Positions 1 through 5,717 of a stretch of 5,717 nt of DNA are shown in pieces; position 1 is the first letter of the stretch, and each line of letters opens with the position of its first letter. The DNA comes from Actinomycetes bacterium. GTDB lineage: Bacteria; Actinomycetota; Acidimicrobiia; Acidimicrobiales; Acidimicrobiaceae. The position numbers and the translations under genes were made by a program. The DNA lies in the NCBI GenBank assembly GCA_021790855.1, contig JAJYFP010000049.1:1-5717 (forward strand), read 5' to 3'. The notes under the pieces are model-generated. The model saw only the letters and a list, made by a program, of their open reading frames with translations. It ran no database searches and was not told the origin of the DNA.

Positions 1-1
1 G

Positions 2-2818
2 CGATTCAGATTTGAAGGAGAGGAGCACTACCTAAAGTCTGCTGTAGAGATGCGAAAGCTCTTTAGCGAGGTTCCCGAAGCCTGCGATACTACGTTGGCG
101 ATCGCGGAGCGATGCAACGTCGAGATTGAGTTTGGGCATCCTAAACTCCCTGAGTTCGAGGTTCCGATTCAGTTTCAGTCGGAGAGTTACGAGGAGTCGT
201 CAAGCAATTTTTTACGTCATCTAACTATGGAAGGAGCAGTGAAGCGATACGGTACACCTATCCCCGAGGAGGTTCTTGAAAGAATCGACTATGAGTTATC
301 TGTCATAGGAGATATGGGATTCTCTGCGTACTTCTTAGTCGTTGGTGACCTTATATCGTTTGCTAGCACTCATGGGATACGTGTTGGTCCGGGGAGGGGA
401 TCAGCGGCAGGATGCTGTGTAGCGTACTGTCTGGGGATCGTTGACCTTGATCCGATAAGGTATGACTTGCTCTTTGAGAGGTTCTTGAACCCTGGAAGAA
501 AGCAGATGCCAGACATCGATATGGACTTTGACGAGCGTTACCGTGGCGATATGATTCGCTATGCATCGGAACGATATGGACAAGATCACGTCGCTCAGAT
601 CGTAACCTTCTCTACGATCAAAGCTCGGGCGGCAGTTAGAGATGCTGCAAGGGTGCTTGCACTTCCCTATGGCGTTGGAGACAAGATTGCTAAGGCTATA
701 CCCCCGCTGATACTTGGACGAGATACCCCGATATCGGCTTGCTTAGAGCTACAAGAGGGTTACGAAGACGGCTTTAAGATGGCCGCGGAGTTGCGAGAGA
801 TGGTGGAGACGGACCCAGAGGCGGCCAAGGTCGTTGAGGTTGCTAAGGGTCTTGAAGGGCTGAGGCGCCAAGATGGAATCCACGCTGCCGCTGTGGTTAT
901 TACTAATGAACCACTTACAGAGTATCTACCGATCCAGAGAAAACCGGATCCAGGGGTAGATCCAGATACCTCTCCAGTTGTTACACAGTATGAGATGCAT
1001 GGCGTTGAGGAACTTGGCCTATTGAAGATGGACTTCTTGGGTCTACGTACGCTATCGGTCATCGAGCGAGCTCTCGATGTTATCGAGTCTTCAACTGGTG
1101 ACCGACCTGATCTCGATCATATTCCACTTGACGATCCAAAGACCTTTGATATGTTGCAACGGGCCGACACTATCGGTGTGTTTCAGCTAGAAGGTGGTGC
1201 AATGCGCACGCTGGTCCGGTCTTTGGCTCCTACTGAGTTTGGAGACGTGGCTGCTCTCATCGCGCTGTATCGGCCTGGGCCGATGGCTGCGAATATGCAT
1301 AACGACTATGCCGACCGGAAGAACGCCCGTAAAGAGATCGAGTATCTGCACCCAGACCTAGCTCCGATTCTTGGAGATACCTACGGACTTATGATCTACC
1401 AAGAGTCGGTAATGCGAGTTGCCCAGCGCTTCGCCGGGTACACGCTCGAAGAGGCTGACAACTTGAGAAAAGCCTGTGGGAAAAAGATTAGAGCATTGAT
1501 CGCTGCTGAGCGAGAGAAGTTTGTAAGTGGGTGTGTAAAGACGGGTTACGGAGAGGAGATAGGCACCAAACTCTTCGACATCATTGAGCCTTTCGCGGAC
1601 TACGCCTTCAACAAGAGTCACTCATATGGATATGGCCTTGTAACCTACCAGACGGCATGGCTCAAGGCTAACTATACGGTGCAGTATCTTGCCGCTTTGC
1701 TAACCTCTGTCAAAGATGACAAGGAGAAAACTGCTGTCTATCTAAATGAAGCTGCCTCGCAAGGCGTTGAGGTCCATGTTCCTGATATCAACGCCTCTAT
1801 GGCCGACTTTACCGTCATCAAGTCTCAAAGTGGAGATCTAGCGATCTCCTTCGGTCTAGCAGCTGTGAGGAACGTGGGTGAGGCACTAGTCGCGCTGATC
1901 GTAAACGAACGTAAGAGCAACGGTCCCTACCTGTCCTTTGGCGACTTTGTGATGCGTTCAGATCCAGTGGTACTGAATAAGAGAGCGATCGAGTCTCTGA
2001 TAAAGTCGGGAGCCTTTGACTCTTTAGGCCATAGCCGTAAAGGGTTGTTAAACGTTCATGAGTACGCAGTCTCTAAGGCTCTAGATACCAAGAAGCAGGC
2101 AGCAAAGGGCGTGTTCTCCCTTTTTGATCCTATCGACGAGGACAAGAACGCTGTACTCACTCTAGAGCTAGATATTCCAGACGACGAGTGGGATCAAAAA
2201 GTGCTGCTTACGTTTGAAAAGGAGATGTTGGGTCTTTACGTCTCCAATCACCCTCTCAAAGGGTATGAGGAGGTGCTAAGACGAAGTGCCTCGACAACGA
2301 TAGCCTCCTTGAAAGAACAGAGTGAAACCAAGTTCAAAGATGAGATGGTGACCGTTGCCGGCATCGTTACTTCGCTTGTCCGCAGGTATACGAAACGTGG
2401 TGAACTTATGGCCAACTTCGTGCTTGAAGATCTTGACTCCCAGATAGAGGTCTTTGTGTTTCCTAAAACTATGGCAGAATATAATCAGATCCTAGAGGAA
2501 GACACCGCATATCTGGTGAAGGGAAAGTTCGATCTCAGAGACGATCAACCAAAGCTAATCGCTATCGAGCTGCGTGTCTTAGAGTTAAATCAAGAGCTAC
2601 TACCAAGCGTGCAACGCTTGACGTTATCGAGGTTACAGGCGTCTATCGACTCCTTAGAGCGACTGAAGGGTCTTGTGCTTGAACATAAAGGAGTGGTACC
2701 CTTGGAGCTTTGTGTTGAAGACAAGATATTTATGTTAGATGAGTCTTTTTGGGTAGATGGTTCAGCGAACTTTGTGGGCGCAGTGAGGGAGATCTTCGGA
2801 GGTAACGTTTTTCTTTAG
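2..2818 (+). CDS. dnaE: DNA polymerase III subunit alpha (DnaE), 5'-truncated by the window edge
   Basis: Catalytic subunit of the replicative polymerase; it extends DNA in the cytoplasmic replisome, working with the beta clamp and clamp loader. The reading frame is open to the left edge: 16 codons precede the first ATG at 50 and read as family sequence (RFRFEGEEHYLKS), so that ATG is internal and about 230 N-terminal residues, most of the PHP domain, are missing. Residues here are counted from the ATG at 50. The palm shows GPGRGSAAG (113-121) and PDIDMDF (154-160), whose D155 and D157 match E. coli D401 and D403. LLKMDFLGLRTL carries the third catalytic Asp, D328. FADYAFNKSHSYGYG (515-529) is the conserved fingers segment. 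A helix-hairpin-helix region lies near 602-636 and an OB fold near 764-845. The internal clamp-binding site appears to be VFSLF (688-692), where the usual Gln is replaced by Val. The stop is TAG. The identification is secure; the actinobacterial DnaE1 type is inferred from sequence style. Confidence 0.97.
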   Translation, partial: RFRFEGEEHYLKSAVEMRKLFSEVPEACDTTLAIAERCNVEIEFGHPKLPEFEVPIQFQSESYEESSSNFLRHLTMEGAVKRYGTPIPEEVLERIDYELSVIGDMGFSAYFLVVGDLISFASTHGIRVGPGRGSAAGCCVAYCLGIVDLDPIRYDLLFERFLNPGRKQMPDIDMDFDERYRGDMIRYASERYGQDHVAQIVTFSTIKARAAVRDAARVLALPYGVGDKIAKAIPPLILGRDTPISACLELQEGYEDGFKMAAELREMVETDPEAAKVVEVAKGLEGLRRQDGIHAAAVVITNEPLTEYLPIQRKPDPGVDPDTSPVVTQYEMHGVEELGLLKMDFLGLRTLSVIERALDVIESSTGDRPDLDHIPLDDPKTFDMLQRADTIGVFQLEGGAMRTLVRSLAPTEFGDVAALIALYRPGPMAANMHNDYADRKNARKEIEYLHPDLAPILGDTYGLMIYQESVMRVAQRFAGYTLEEADNLRKACGKKIRALIAAEREKFVSGCVKTGYGEEIGTKLFDIIEPFADYAFNKSHSYGYGLVTYQTAWLKANYTVQYLAALLTSVKDDKEKTAVYLNEAASQGVEVHVPDINASMADFTVIKSQSGDLAISFGLAAVRNVGEALVALIVNERKSNGPYLSFGDFVMRSDPVVLNKRAIESLIKSGAFDSLGHSRKGLLNVHEYAVSKALDTKKQAAKGVFSLFDPIDEDKNAVLTLELDIPDDEWDQKVLLTFEKEMLGLYVSNHPLKGYEEVLRRSASTTIASLKEQSETKFKDEMVTVAGIVTSLVRRYTKRGELMANFVLEDLDSQIEVFVFPKTMAEYNQILEEDTAYLVKGKFDLRDDQPKLIAIELRVLELNQELLPSVQRLTLSRLQASIDSLERLKGLVLEHKGVVPLELCVEDKIFMLDESFWVDGSANFVGAVREIFGGNVFL

Positions 2819-2900
2819 CGACTATTTGCTCATATAAGAGGAGCCGCTACTGCACAGTGTGGTGATTCGTGGTAGGATGGAACCAACGTTCACGGAAAAT

Positions 2901-2905
2901 AGGAG
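2901..2905 (+). promoter_or_regulatory. Shine-Dalgarno site choosing the ATG at 2916
   Basis: AGGAG lies 10 bases before the ATG at 2916. The longer reading begins with GTG at 2859, whose nearest purine-rich site (AAGAGGAG, 2836-2843) is 15 bases away, which is too far for an efficient start. This site therefore decides the start chosen for the downstream gene. Confidence 0.55.
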
Positions 2906-2915
2906 TAGCTCAAAT

Positions 2916-3593
2916 ATGGCTATTGACGTAACGACCGGCGACGCAATTACTGTCGGAGATGCAGAACTTGCAGAGTTCGCGGAGCTTGCCTTATCTAGGG
3001 GAGCCGGTTTTGATATAGGTTTTCTTTCAAAACTACGCGAGGACTGGGTACTTTGTTCTTACATTCGACAAGACGGTGAGCTTTGTGGGTTCGTATTTTA
3101 TACACTCGAACGAATAGGCGGTACTCCTTGTATCCTGATTGGTCTGTCTGTGTCAAAGGAAGGCTCATTTGAAAAGGACTATCTTTTCGAACTCCTTGCC
3201 GAACAGTACCGAAAGGCACTGCTTGCGTTCCCTGATGAGGACGTGCTGGTAGGTGTTCGTATGGTCTCGCTCGATGGCTACGATCTGTACGCTGGGCTTG
3301 AAGATATCGTTCCAAGGCCGGGACATAAGCCTACTGGAGAAGAGCGAGCATGGGCTCGACGACTATCCAAAAGATATGGAGCTGAATCGCAGCTCGATGA
3401 CAAGACCTTTATCATAAGCGGTGATGCATCAACGGTTGGATACTTGGTGTATGGCGATCTAGCACGGAGAGACTCCTCAGGGTACGGTCAGTTCTTTGAG
3501 AACGTTGATGCCTCAAACTGTGACTCCCTCGTAGTCTTTGGGTGGGCTATGGCAGAGAAACTCGCCGATGGCCTTCTTCCACCTCAAGGATAA
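2916..3593 (+). CDS. Conserved-looking protein of unknown function, weakly GNAT-like
   Basis: I do not recognise a named family with certainty. The 225-residue soluble protein has no signal peptide or membrane segment. A strand-rich region (VLCSYIRQDGELCGFVFYTL, about 45-64, then PCILIGLSVS, 71-80) is followed by a helix (LFELLAEQYRKALLAF, 90-105) and another strand (DVLVGVRMV). This order resembles the core of GNAT acyltransferases, but the acetyl-CoA loop Q/RxxGxG/A is not evident. A likely signature is PRPGHKPTGEERAWARRL (133-150), and the C-terminus has DSLVVFGWAMAEKLADGL. I recall similar uncharacterised actinobacterial proteins, which is memory and not a search. The ATG at 2916 is preferred because AGGAG sits 10 bases upstream. 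An in-frame GTG at 2859 would add 19 residues of polar, low-information sequence (MVIRGRMEPT...). The gene follows dnaE by 97 bases with no clear terminator between them, so co-transcription is possible. It is notably poor in GATC sites compared with its neighbours. Confidence 0.8.
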   Translation: MAIDVTTGDAITVGDAELAEFAELALSRGAGFDIGFLSKLREDWVLCSYIRQDGELCGFVFYTLERIGGTPCILIGLSVSKEGSFEKDYLFELLAEQYRKALLAFPDEDVLVGVRMVSLDGYDLYAGLEDIVPRPGHKPTGEERAWARRLSKRYGAESQLDDKTFIISGDASTVGYLVYGDLARRDSSGYGQFFENVDASNCDSLVVFGWAMAEKLADGLLPPQG

Positions 3594-3630
3594 AATATGT
3601 AGACCTGCTACAGTCTCCTTGGTGAGTTTT

Positions 3631-3643
3631 GACTCAGCGAGTC
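3631..3643. repeat. Small perfect hairpin in the 146-base gap
   Basis: GACTC-AGC-GAGTC forms a 5-bp stem with a 3-base loop, 38 bases after the stop of the unknown gene. The following bases (TGTGTTTCG) are only mildly T-rich, so it is at best a weak terminator and may be an operator half-site pair or chance. The rest of the gap (3594-3739) holds no ORF, no RNA gene and no promoter I can defend; its only other clear site is the ribosome binding site of the amidase. Confidence 0.3.
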
Positions 3644-3727
3644 TGTGTTTCGTGGTTGTGGTAGCTAGTGTCTAGTACGAATCTGAGAAGCTTGTCTATG
3701 GTAAATTGATGACTTTGGTCTCGTCTT

Positions 3728-3733
3728 GGAAGG
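3728..3733 (+). promoter_or_regulatory. Ribosome binding site of the amidase gene
   Basis: GGAAGG ends 6 bases before the GTG at 3740. In-frame TGA codons at 3707 and 3710 block any earlier start, and no other start codon lies between them and 3740, so this site and the GTG fix the beginning of the gene. Confidence 0.6.
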
Positions 3734-3739
3734 TCGATA

Positions 3740-5116
3740 GTGTTTTTGGGGTTTGACCTCGTCGATATCTCTGACATGGTCGCAAGCAAGGTCATCTCTG
3801 CGCGTGAAGTGGTGTCAGAGGTTGCTTCGAACTATGAGGCGAAGAATCAAGAGATCGGTGCTTTCGTAGCGGTAGATCTAGACCGGGCGTTTGACACCGC
3901 AGATCGTATAGACCAAGCGATCGTGAGACGAGAGATCTACGGAAGACTGTTAGGCGTGCCGTTCGGCGTAAAGGACCTTGAGGACGTTTGTGGTTTTACA
4001 ACTTCCAAGGGATCGGCGTTGTACCGATCAGATCAAGCGTCACAGACGAGTTCAATCATGGTAGAAAGGCTGATCGCTCAAGGAGCGATCGTAGTAGGCA
4101 AGACCAATACTCCAGAGTTTGGTCTAAGATCCGAGACATCCAACGCCGTCTTTGGGGATACTCGAAACCCGTTGGACCTTGCCAGAACTGCCGGAGGATC
4201 CTCTGGTGGATCTGCTGCGGCGATATCGGGAGGTCTCATCCCACTTGCTACCGGATCAGATGGAGGCGGTTCGATTCGAATTCCCTCTGCCGCATGTGGA
4301 ATCTCTGGATTTAAGTGCTCCGTGGGCCTAGTCCCAGTGACTCCTTCAAAGGGCTCTTGGATAGACCTGAGCAGCGTTGGTCCGATGGCGGCGACTTTAA
4401 AGGAGATCGCATACGTCCTTGATGAAGTGGTTGGTGTGGATGAGAGAGACTTTCGTTCGAGAGAGCGTCCATTCGGACTCTTTTATCAGTACTGGGCTTC
4501 ACAACGGTCACCAGTTAGGATCTTGGCTTCAAAGACGCTAGGTTATGCGCCGACTACGCCAGAGGTTTCAAAGGCGTTTGATAGTGCGGTTGCGTTAGTC
4601 GAGGCACAAGGTATAGCCGTAGAGATGGTTGAGGATGTATTGGTTGAAGATCCGTTAGAACCCTTTATGACCTTGGCACTTTCTTACACACTATTTGGAG
4701 TAGAGGATGATCTAAAAGACAGTGGTTGGGAGTTGATAGAACCCCAGACGAGAGAGTGGCTTGGATACGTTACAGAGTTGACTGCGCAAGACCTGCTAAG
4801 AGCACAGGGTGCGGCTCATGAGATCTCCAAAAGAGTTGCTGAAAAGATGCAAGGATTTGATCTACTCATGACCCCGACGTGTGCAAGCATTCCCCCTACT
4901 CTCATCGCTCACGACAAGGCGGAACCTGCCGATGCGAACTGGGTGAGATTCACCTATCCATTCAATTTGACGAGAGCCCCAGCGGCCACTGTGCCTTTCC
5001 AACTTGATAAAGAGTCGTTCCCAATAGGTGTTCAGCTAGTGGGTAGGGTGGGTAGAGACCTTGAACTTATGGCTTTTGGGGGCTTCATGGAGGCGCTTTT
5101 TTCTTCTGTGATGTAA
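3740..5116 (+). CDS. Amidase signature (AS) family hydrolase
   Basis: A cytoplasmic serine hydrolase predicted to split a carboxamide or related C-N bond; the substrate cannot be read from the sequence. It is a complete 458-residue protein, within the normal AS-family range. The start is GTG with GGAAGG 6 bases upstream. The Ser-cisSer-Lys triad is intact: K78 in GVPFGVKDLEDVCG, cis-Ser S154 in GGSSGGSAAA, and nucleophile S178 in GSDGGGSIRIPSA. The 24-residue spacing between the two serines matches characterised members such as malonamidase E2 and FAAH. KTNTPEFGLRSETSNAVFGDTRNP (from 121) is the conserved segment before the signature, and PFNLTRAPAATVPF (407-420) with FPIGVQLVGR (427-436) closes the fold. 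GatA is unlikely because no gatB or gatC is adjacent and the nucleophile motif is GSDGGGS, where GatA has GTDTGGS; this is inference. There is no signal peptide. A perfect 8-bp hairpin sits within the gene at 4072-4090. The stop codon lies in the left arm of an inverted repeat before the next gene. Confidence 0.95.
   Translation: MFLGFDLVDISDMVASKVISAREVVSEVASNYEAKNQEIGAFVAVDLDRAFDTADRIDQAIVRREIYGRLLGVPFGVKDLEDVCGFTTSKGSALYRSDQASQTSSIMVERLIAQGAIVVGKTNTPEFGLRSETSNAVFGDTRNPLDLARTAGGSSGGSAAAISGGLIPLATGSDGGGSIRIPSAACGISGFKCSVGLVPVTPSKGSWIDLSSVGPMAATLKEIAYVLDEVVGVDERDFRSRERPFGLFYQYWASQRSPVRILASKTLGYAPTTPEVSKAFDSAVALVEAQGIAVEMVEDVLVEDPLEPFMTLALSYTLFGVEDDLKDSGWELIEPQTREWLGYVTELTAQDLLRAQGAAHEISKRVAEKMQGFDLLMTPTCASIPPTLIAHDKAEPADANWVRFTYPFNLTRAPAATVPFQLDKESFPIGVQLVGRVGRDLELMAFGGFMEALFSSVM
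4072..4090. repeat. Perfect 8-bp inverted repeat inside the amidase gene
   Basis: GATCGCTC-AAG-GAGCGATC gives an 8-bp stem with a 3-base loop; a G-U pair could extend it in RNA. It encodes IAQGAI, an ordinary stretch of the amidase fold, and no T-run follows, so it does not look like a terminator. It may be a coincidence of codon choice. Confidence 0.5.
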
Positions 5117-5162
5117 AGATAACTAGACAAACTATCTGATTATGTAGTGTCTGCTTTACATC
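5110..5162. repeat. 9-bp inverted repeat spanning the amidase stop and the regulator promoter
   Basis: The arms are GATGTAAAG (5110-5118) and CTTTACATC (5154-5162), exact reverse complements separated by 35 bases. The left arm contains the TAA stop of the amidase; the right arm lies just upstream of the proposed -10 box. The arms are AT-rich, so a stable terminator is unlikely. Two operator half-sites for the downstream regulator are possible. The rest of the 64-base gap holds no other feature. Confidence 0.4.
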
Positions 5163-5167
5163 TGTGT

Positions 5168-5173
5168 TATATT
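5168..5173 (+). promoter_or_regulatory. Proposed -10 box giving a leaderless transcript
   Basis: TATATT ends 7 bases before the ATG at 5181, so transcription would begin at or beside the start codon. This agrees with the absence of any Shine-Dalgarno sequence before that ATG (the preceding bases are AGTCCTC). No good -35 hexamer is found 16-18 bases upstream. TTTACA at 5155-5160 is too close to the -10 to act as one. Leaderless genes are common in Actinobacteria. Confidence 0.45.
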
Positions 5174-5180
5174 AGTCCTC

Positions 5181-5717
5181 ATGTCAAAGATCAGGGATCG
5201 ACGTCTCAAGTTCGATCTTACCCAGCAAGAGATAGCCTCTTTAGTCGGACTATCTCGACAGGCCTATATCGCTGTTGAGTCTATGGCCTCAGCTCCGAGG
5301 GTAGATGTGGCTATAAGGATCGCTGAGGTTTTGCATAGCTCGGTAGAAGATCTTTTCGGTAGTGAAAAGGTTACTCCTGAACTAGAGGCTTTAGAGCTAT
5401 CGAGATATATGGTTGCGGACTTCGGCGGGGATAGGCGTCTCGTTAGGTTGCCTAGCGACCACCAAGGTACGAAGATGGGTGCGGATGTGTTGGGATACGA
5501 AAGTGAAGACGGAGTGAAGGAGGTTTCACTTTCGGGGTGGGAGTCAACGATCTATACTGGCTGCGATCCAGCTCTTGCAGTGCTATCACAGTACGTGGAG
5601 ATGCAGGGGAAAAAGGTACATCATCGCTGGCTCAACAAACCTAATCGTGACTCTATCTCAGATCTTAGGGATCGGAACACGCATTTCGCTGTGCTTCATC
5701 ACTCAGAAGAGTCCCAA
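5181..5717 (+). CDS. XRE-type HTH regulator with PBP-like ligand-binding domain, 3'-truncated by the window edge
   Basis: The ATG opens a frame of 179 codons that runs off the right edge without a stop. Residues about 3-59 form a Cro/CI-type helix-turn-helix: TQQEIASLVGLSRQAYIAVE (14-33) holds helices 2 and 3, and VDVAIRIAEVLHSSVEDLFG (41-60) is the usual end of this domain. From about 85 the sequence resembles the PBP-like domain (Pfam PF12727, COG1910-related) often joined to such an HTH in Actinobacteria, with the hallmark GCDPAL (127-132) and an FAVLHHSE segment (169-176) where the family has a VxxVH motif. Some related domains are annotated as molybdate- or substrate-binding, but the ligand here is unknown. 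It is probably a cytoplasmic DNA-binding protein whose binding responds to a small molecule. It lies 64 bases after the amidase, appears to have its own leaderless promoter, and may recognise the inverted repeat just upstream. The start is supported by the HTH beginning a few residues later; the missing C-terminal part cannot be judged. Confidence 0.88.
   Translation, partial: MSKIRDRRLKFDLTQQEIASLVGLSRQAYIAVESMASAPRVDVAIRIAEVLHSSVEDLFGSEKVTPELEALELSRYMVADFGGDRRLVRLPSDHQGTKMGADVLGYESEDGVKEVSLSGWESTIYTGCDPALAVLSQYVEMQGKKVHHRWLNKPNRDSISDLRDRNTHFAVLHHSEESQ

Noticed and set aside
50..52. ATG at 50 as the true start of dnaE
   Set aside because: The 16 codons before it are open and encode DnaE family sequence, no Shine-Dalgarno site suits it, and a DnaE starting here would lack the whole PHP domain.
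98..105. GCGATCGC palindrome resembling the cyanobacterial HIP1 element
   Set aside because: It is a single copy within dnaE, explained by coding sequence; nothing else suggests a cyanobacterium.
760..1062. Minus-strand open frame of 100 codons
   Set aside because: It lies wholly within dnaE, and its Ser/Thr/Pro-rich product resembles no protein family; it is a shadow of the coding strand. The other minus-strand frames within dnaE, the unknown gene and the amidase were rejected for the same reason.
2816..2849. TAGCG...CGCTA with inner GCTC...GAGC after dnaE, a possible terminator or ribosome-site-masking hairpin
   Set aside because: The stem is interrupted by a 7-base bulge, the arms are short and no T-run follows, so the fold is not convincing without a calculation.
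3666..3673. TAGTGTCT shared with 5145-5152, upstream of both the amidase and the regulator
   Set aside because: An 8-base match between two gaps of this size is expected by chance fairly often (roughly one in seven by my estimate), and the flanking bases differ.
3697..3707. TATGGT or TAAATT as the -10 box of an amidase promoter
   Set aside because: Neither has an acceptable -35 element at the right distance, and the region is AT-mixed enough to produce such words by chance.
3988..4314. Alternative + frame of 108 codons within the amidase
   Set aside because: It overlaps the conserved catalytic region of the amidase, and its own product has no recognisable motif.

Overview
The window is ordinary bacterial chromosome. 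It holds four protein-coding genes, all on the + strand, closely packed and without mobile-element, CRISPR or RNA-gene signatures. Base composition looks close to half G+C, judged by eye from a few lines. The replicative polymerase has an actinobacterial-type DnaE sequence. A leaderless-looking promoter and a regulator that joins an HTH to a PBP-like domain also fit Actinobacteria. A moderate-GC member of the Acidimicrobiia (the Ferrithrix/Acidithrix kind) is my best guess, but this is an inference from sequence style and not from a search.

Layout. Positions 2-2818 are the 3' four-fifths of dnaE, the DNA polymerase III alpha subunit; the PHP domain lies mostly upstream of the window. After about 97 bases comes a 225-residue protein (2916-3593) of unknown function with a weak resemblance to GNAT acyltransferases. 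A 146-base gap (3594-3739) contains only one small hairpin. Then comes a complete amidase-signature hydrolase (3740-5116, GTG start) with an intact Lys-Ser-Ser triad. A 64-base gap carries a 9-bp inverted repeat and a -10 box placed so that the next transcript would begin at its own start codon. The last gene (5181 to the edge, incomplete) is an XRE-type regulator fused to a PBP-like ligand-binding domain.

How the genes relate. DnaE is a housekeeping gene. The unknown protein may be co-transcribed with it, but nothing shows a functional link. The amidase has no gatB or gatC beside it and has the GSDGGGS version of the nucleophile motif, so it is more likely a catabolic or detoxifying amidase than the GatA subunit. 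The regulator begins 64 bases after the amidase, appears to have its own promoter, and may control genes beyond the right edge.

I found no convincing new biological system. The points most worth a second look are a beta-clamp motif in DnaE that lacks its usual glutamine, the 9-bp inverted repeat before the regulator, the predicted leaderless start, an 8-bp perfect hairpin inside the amidase gene, and a high density of GATC sites.
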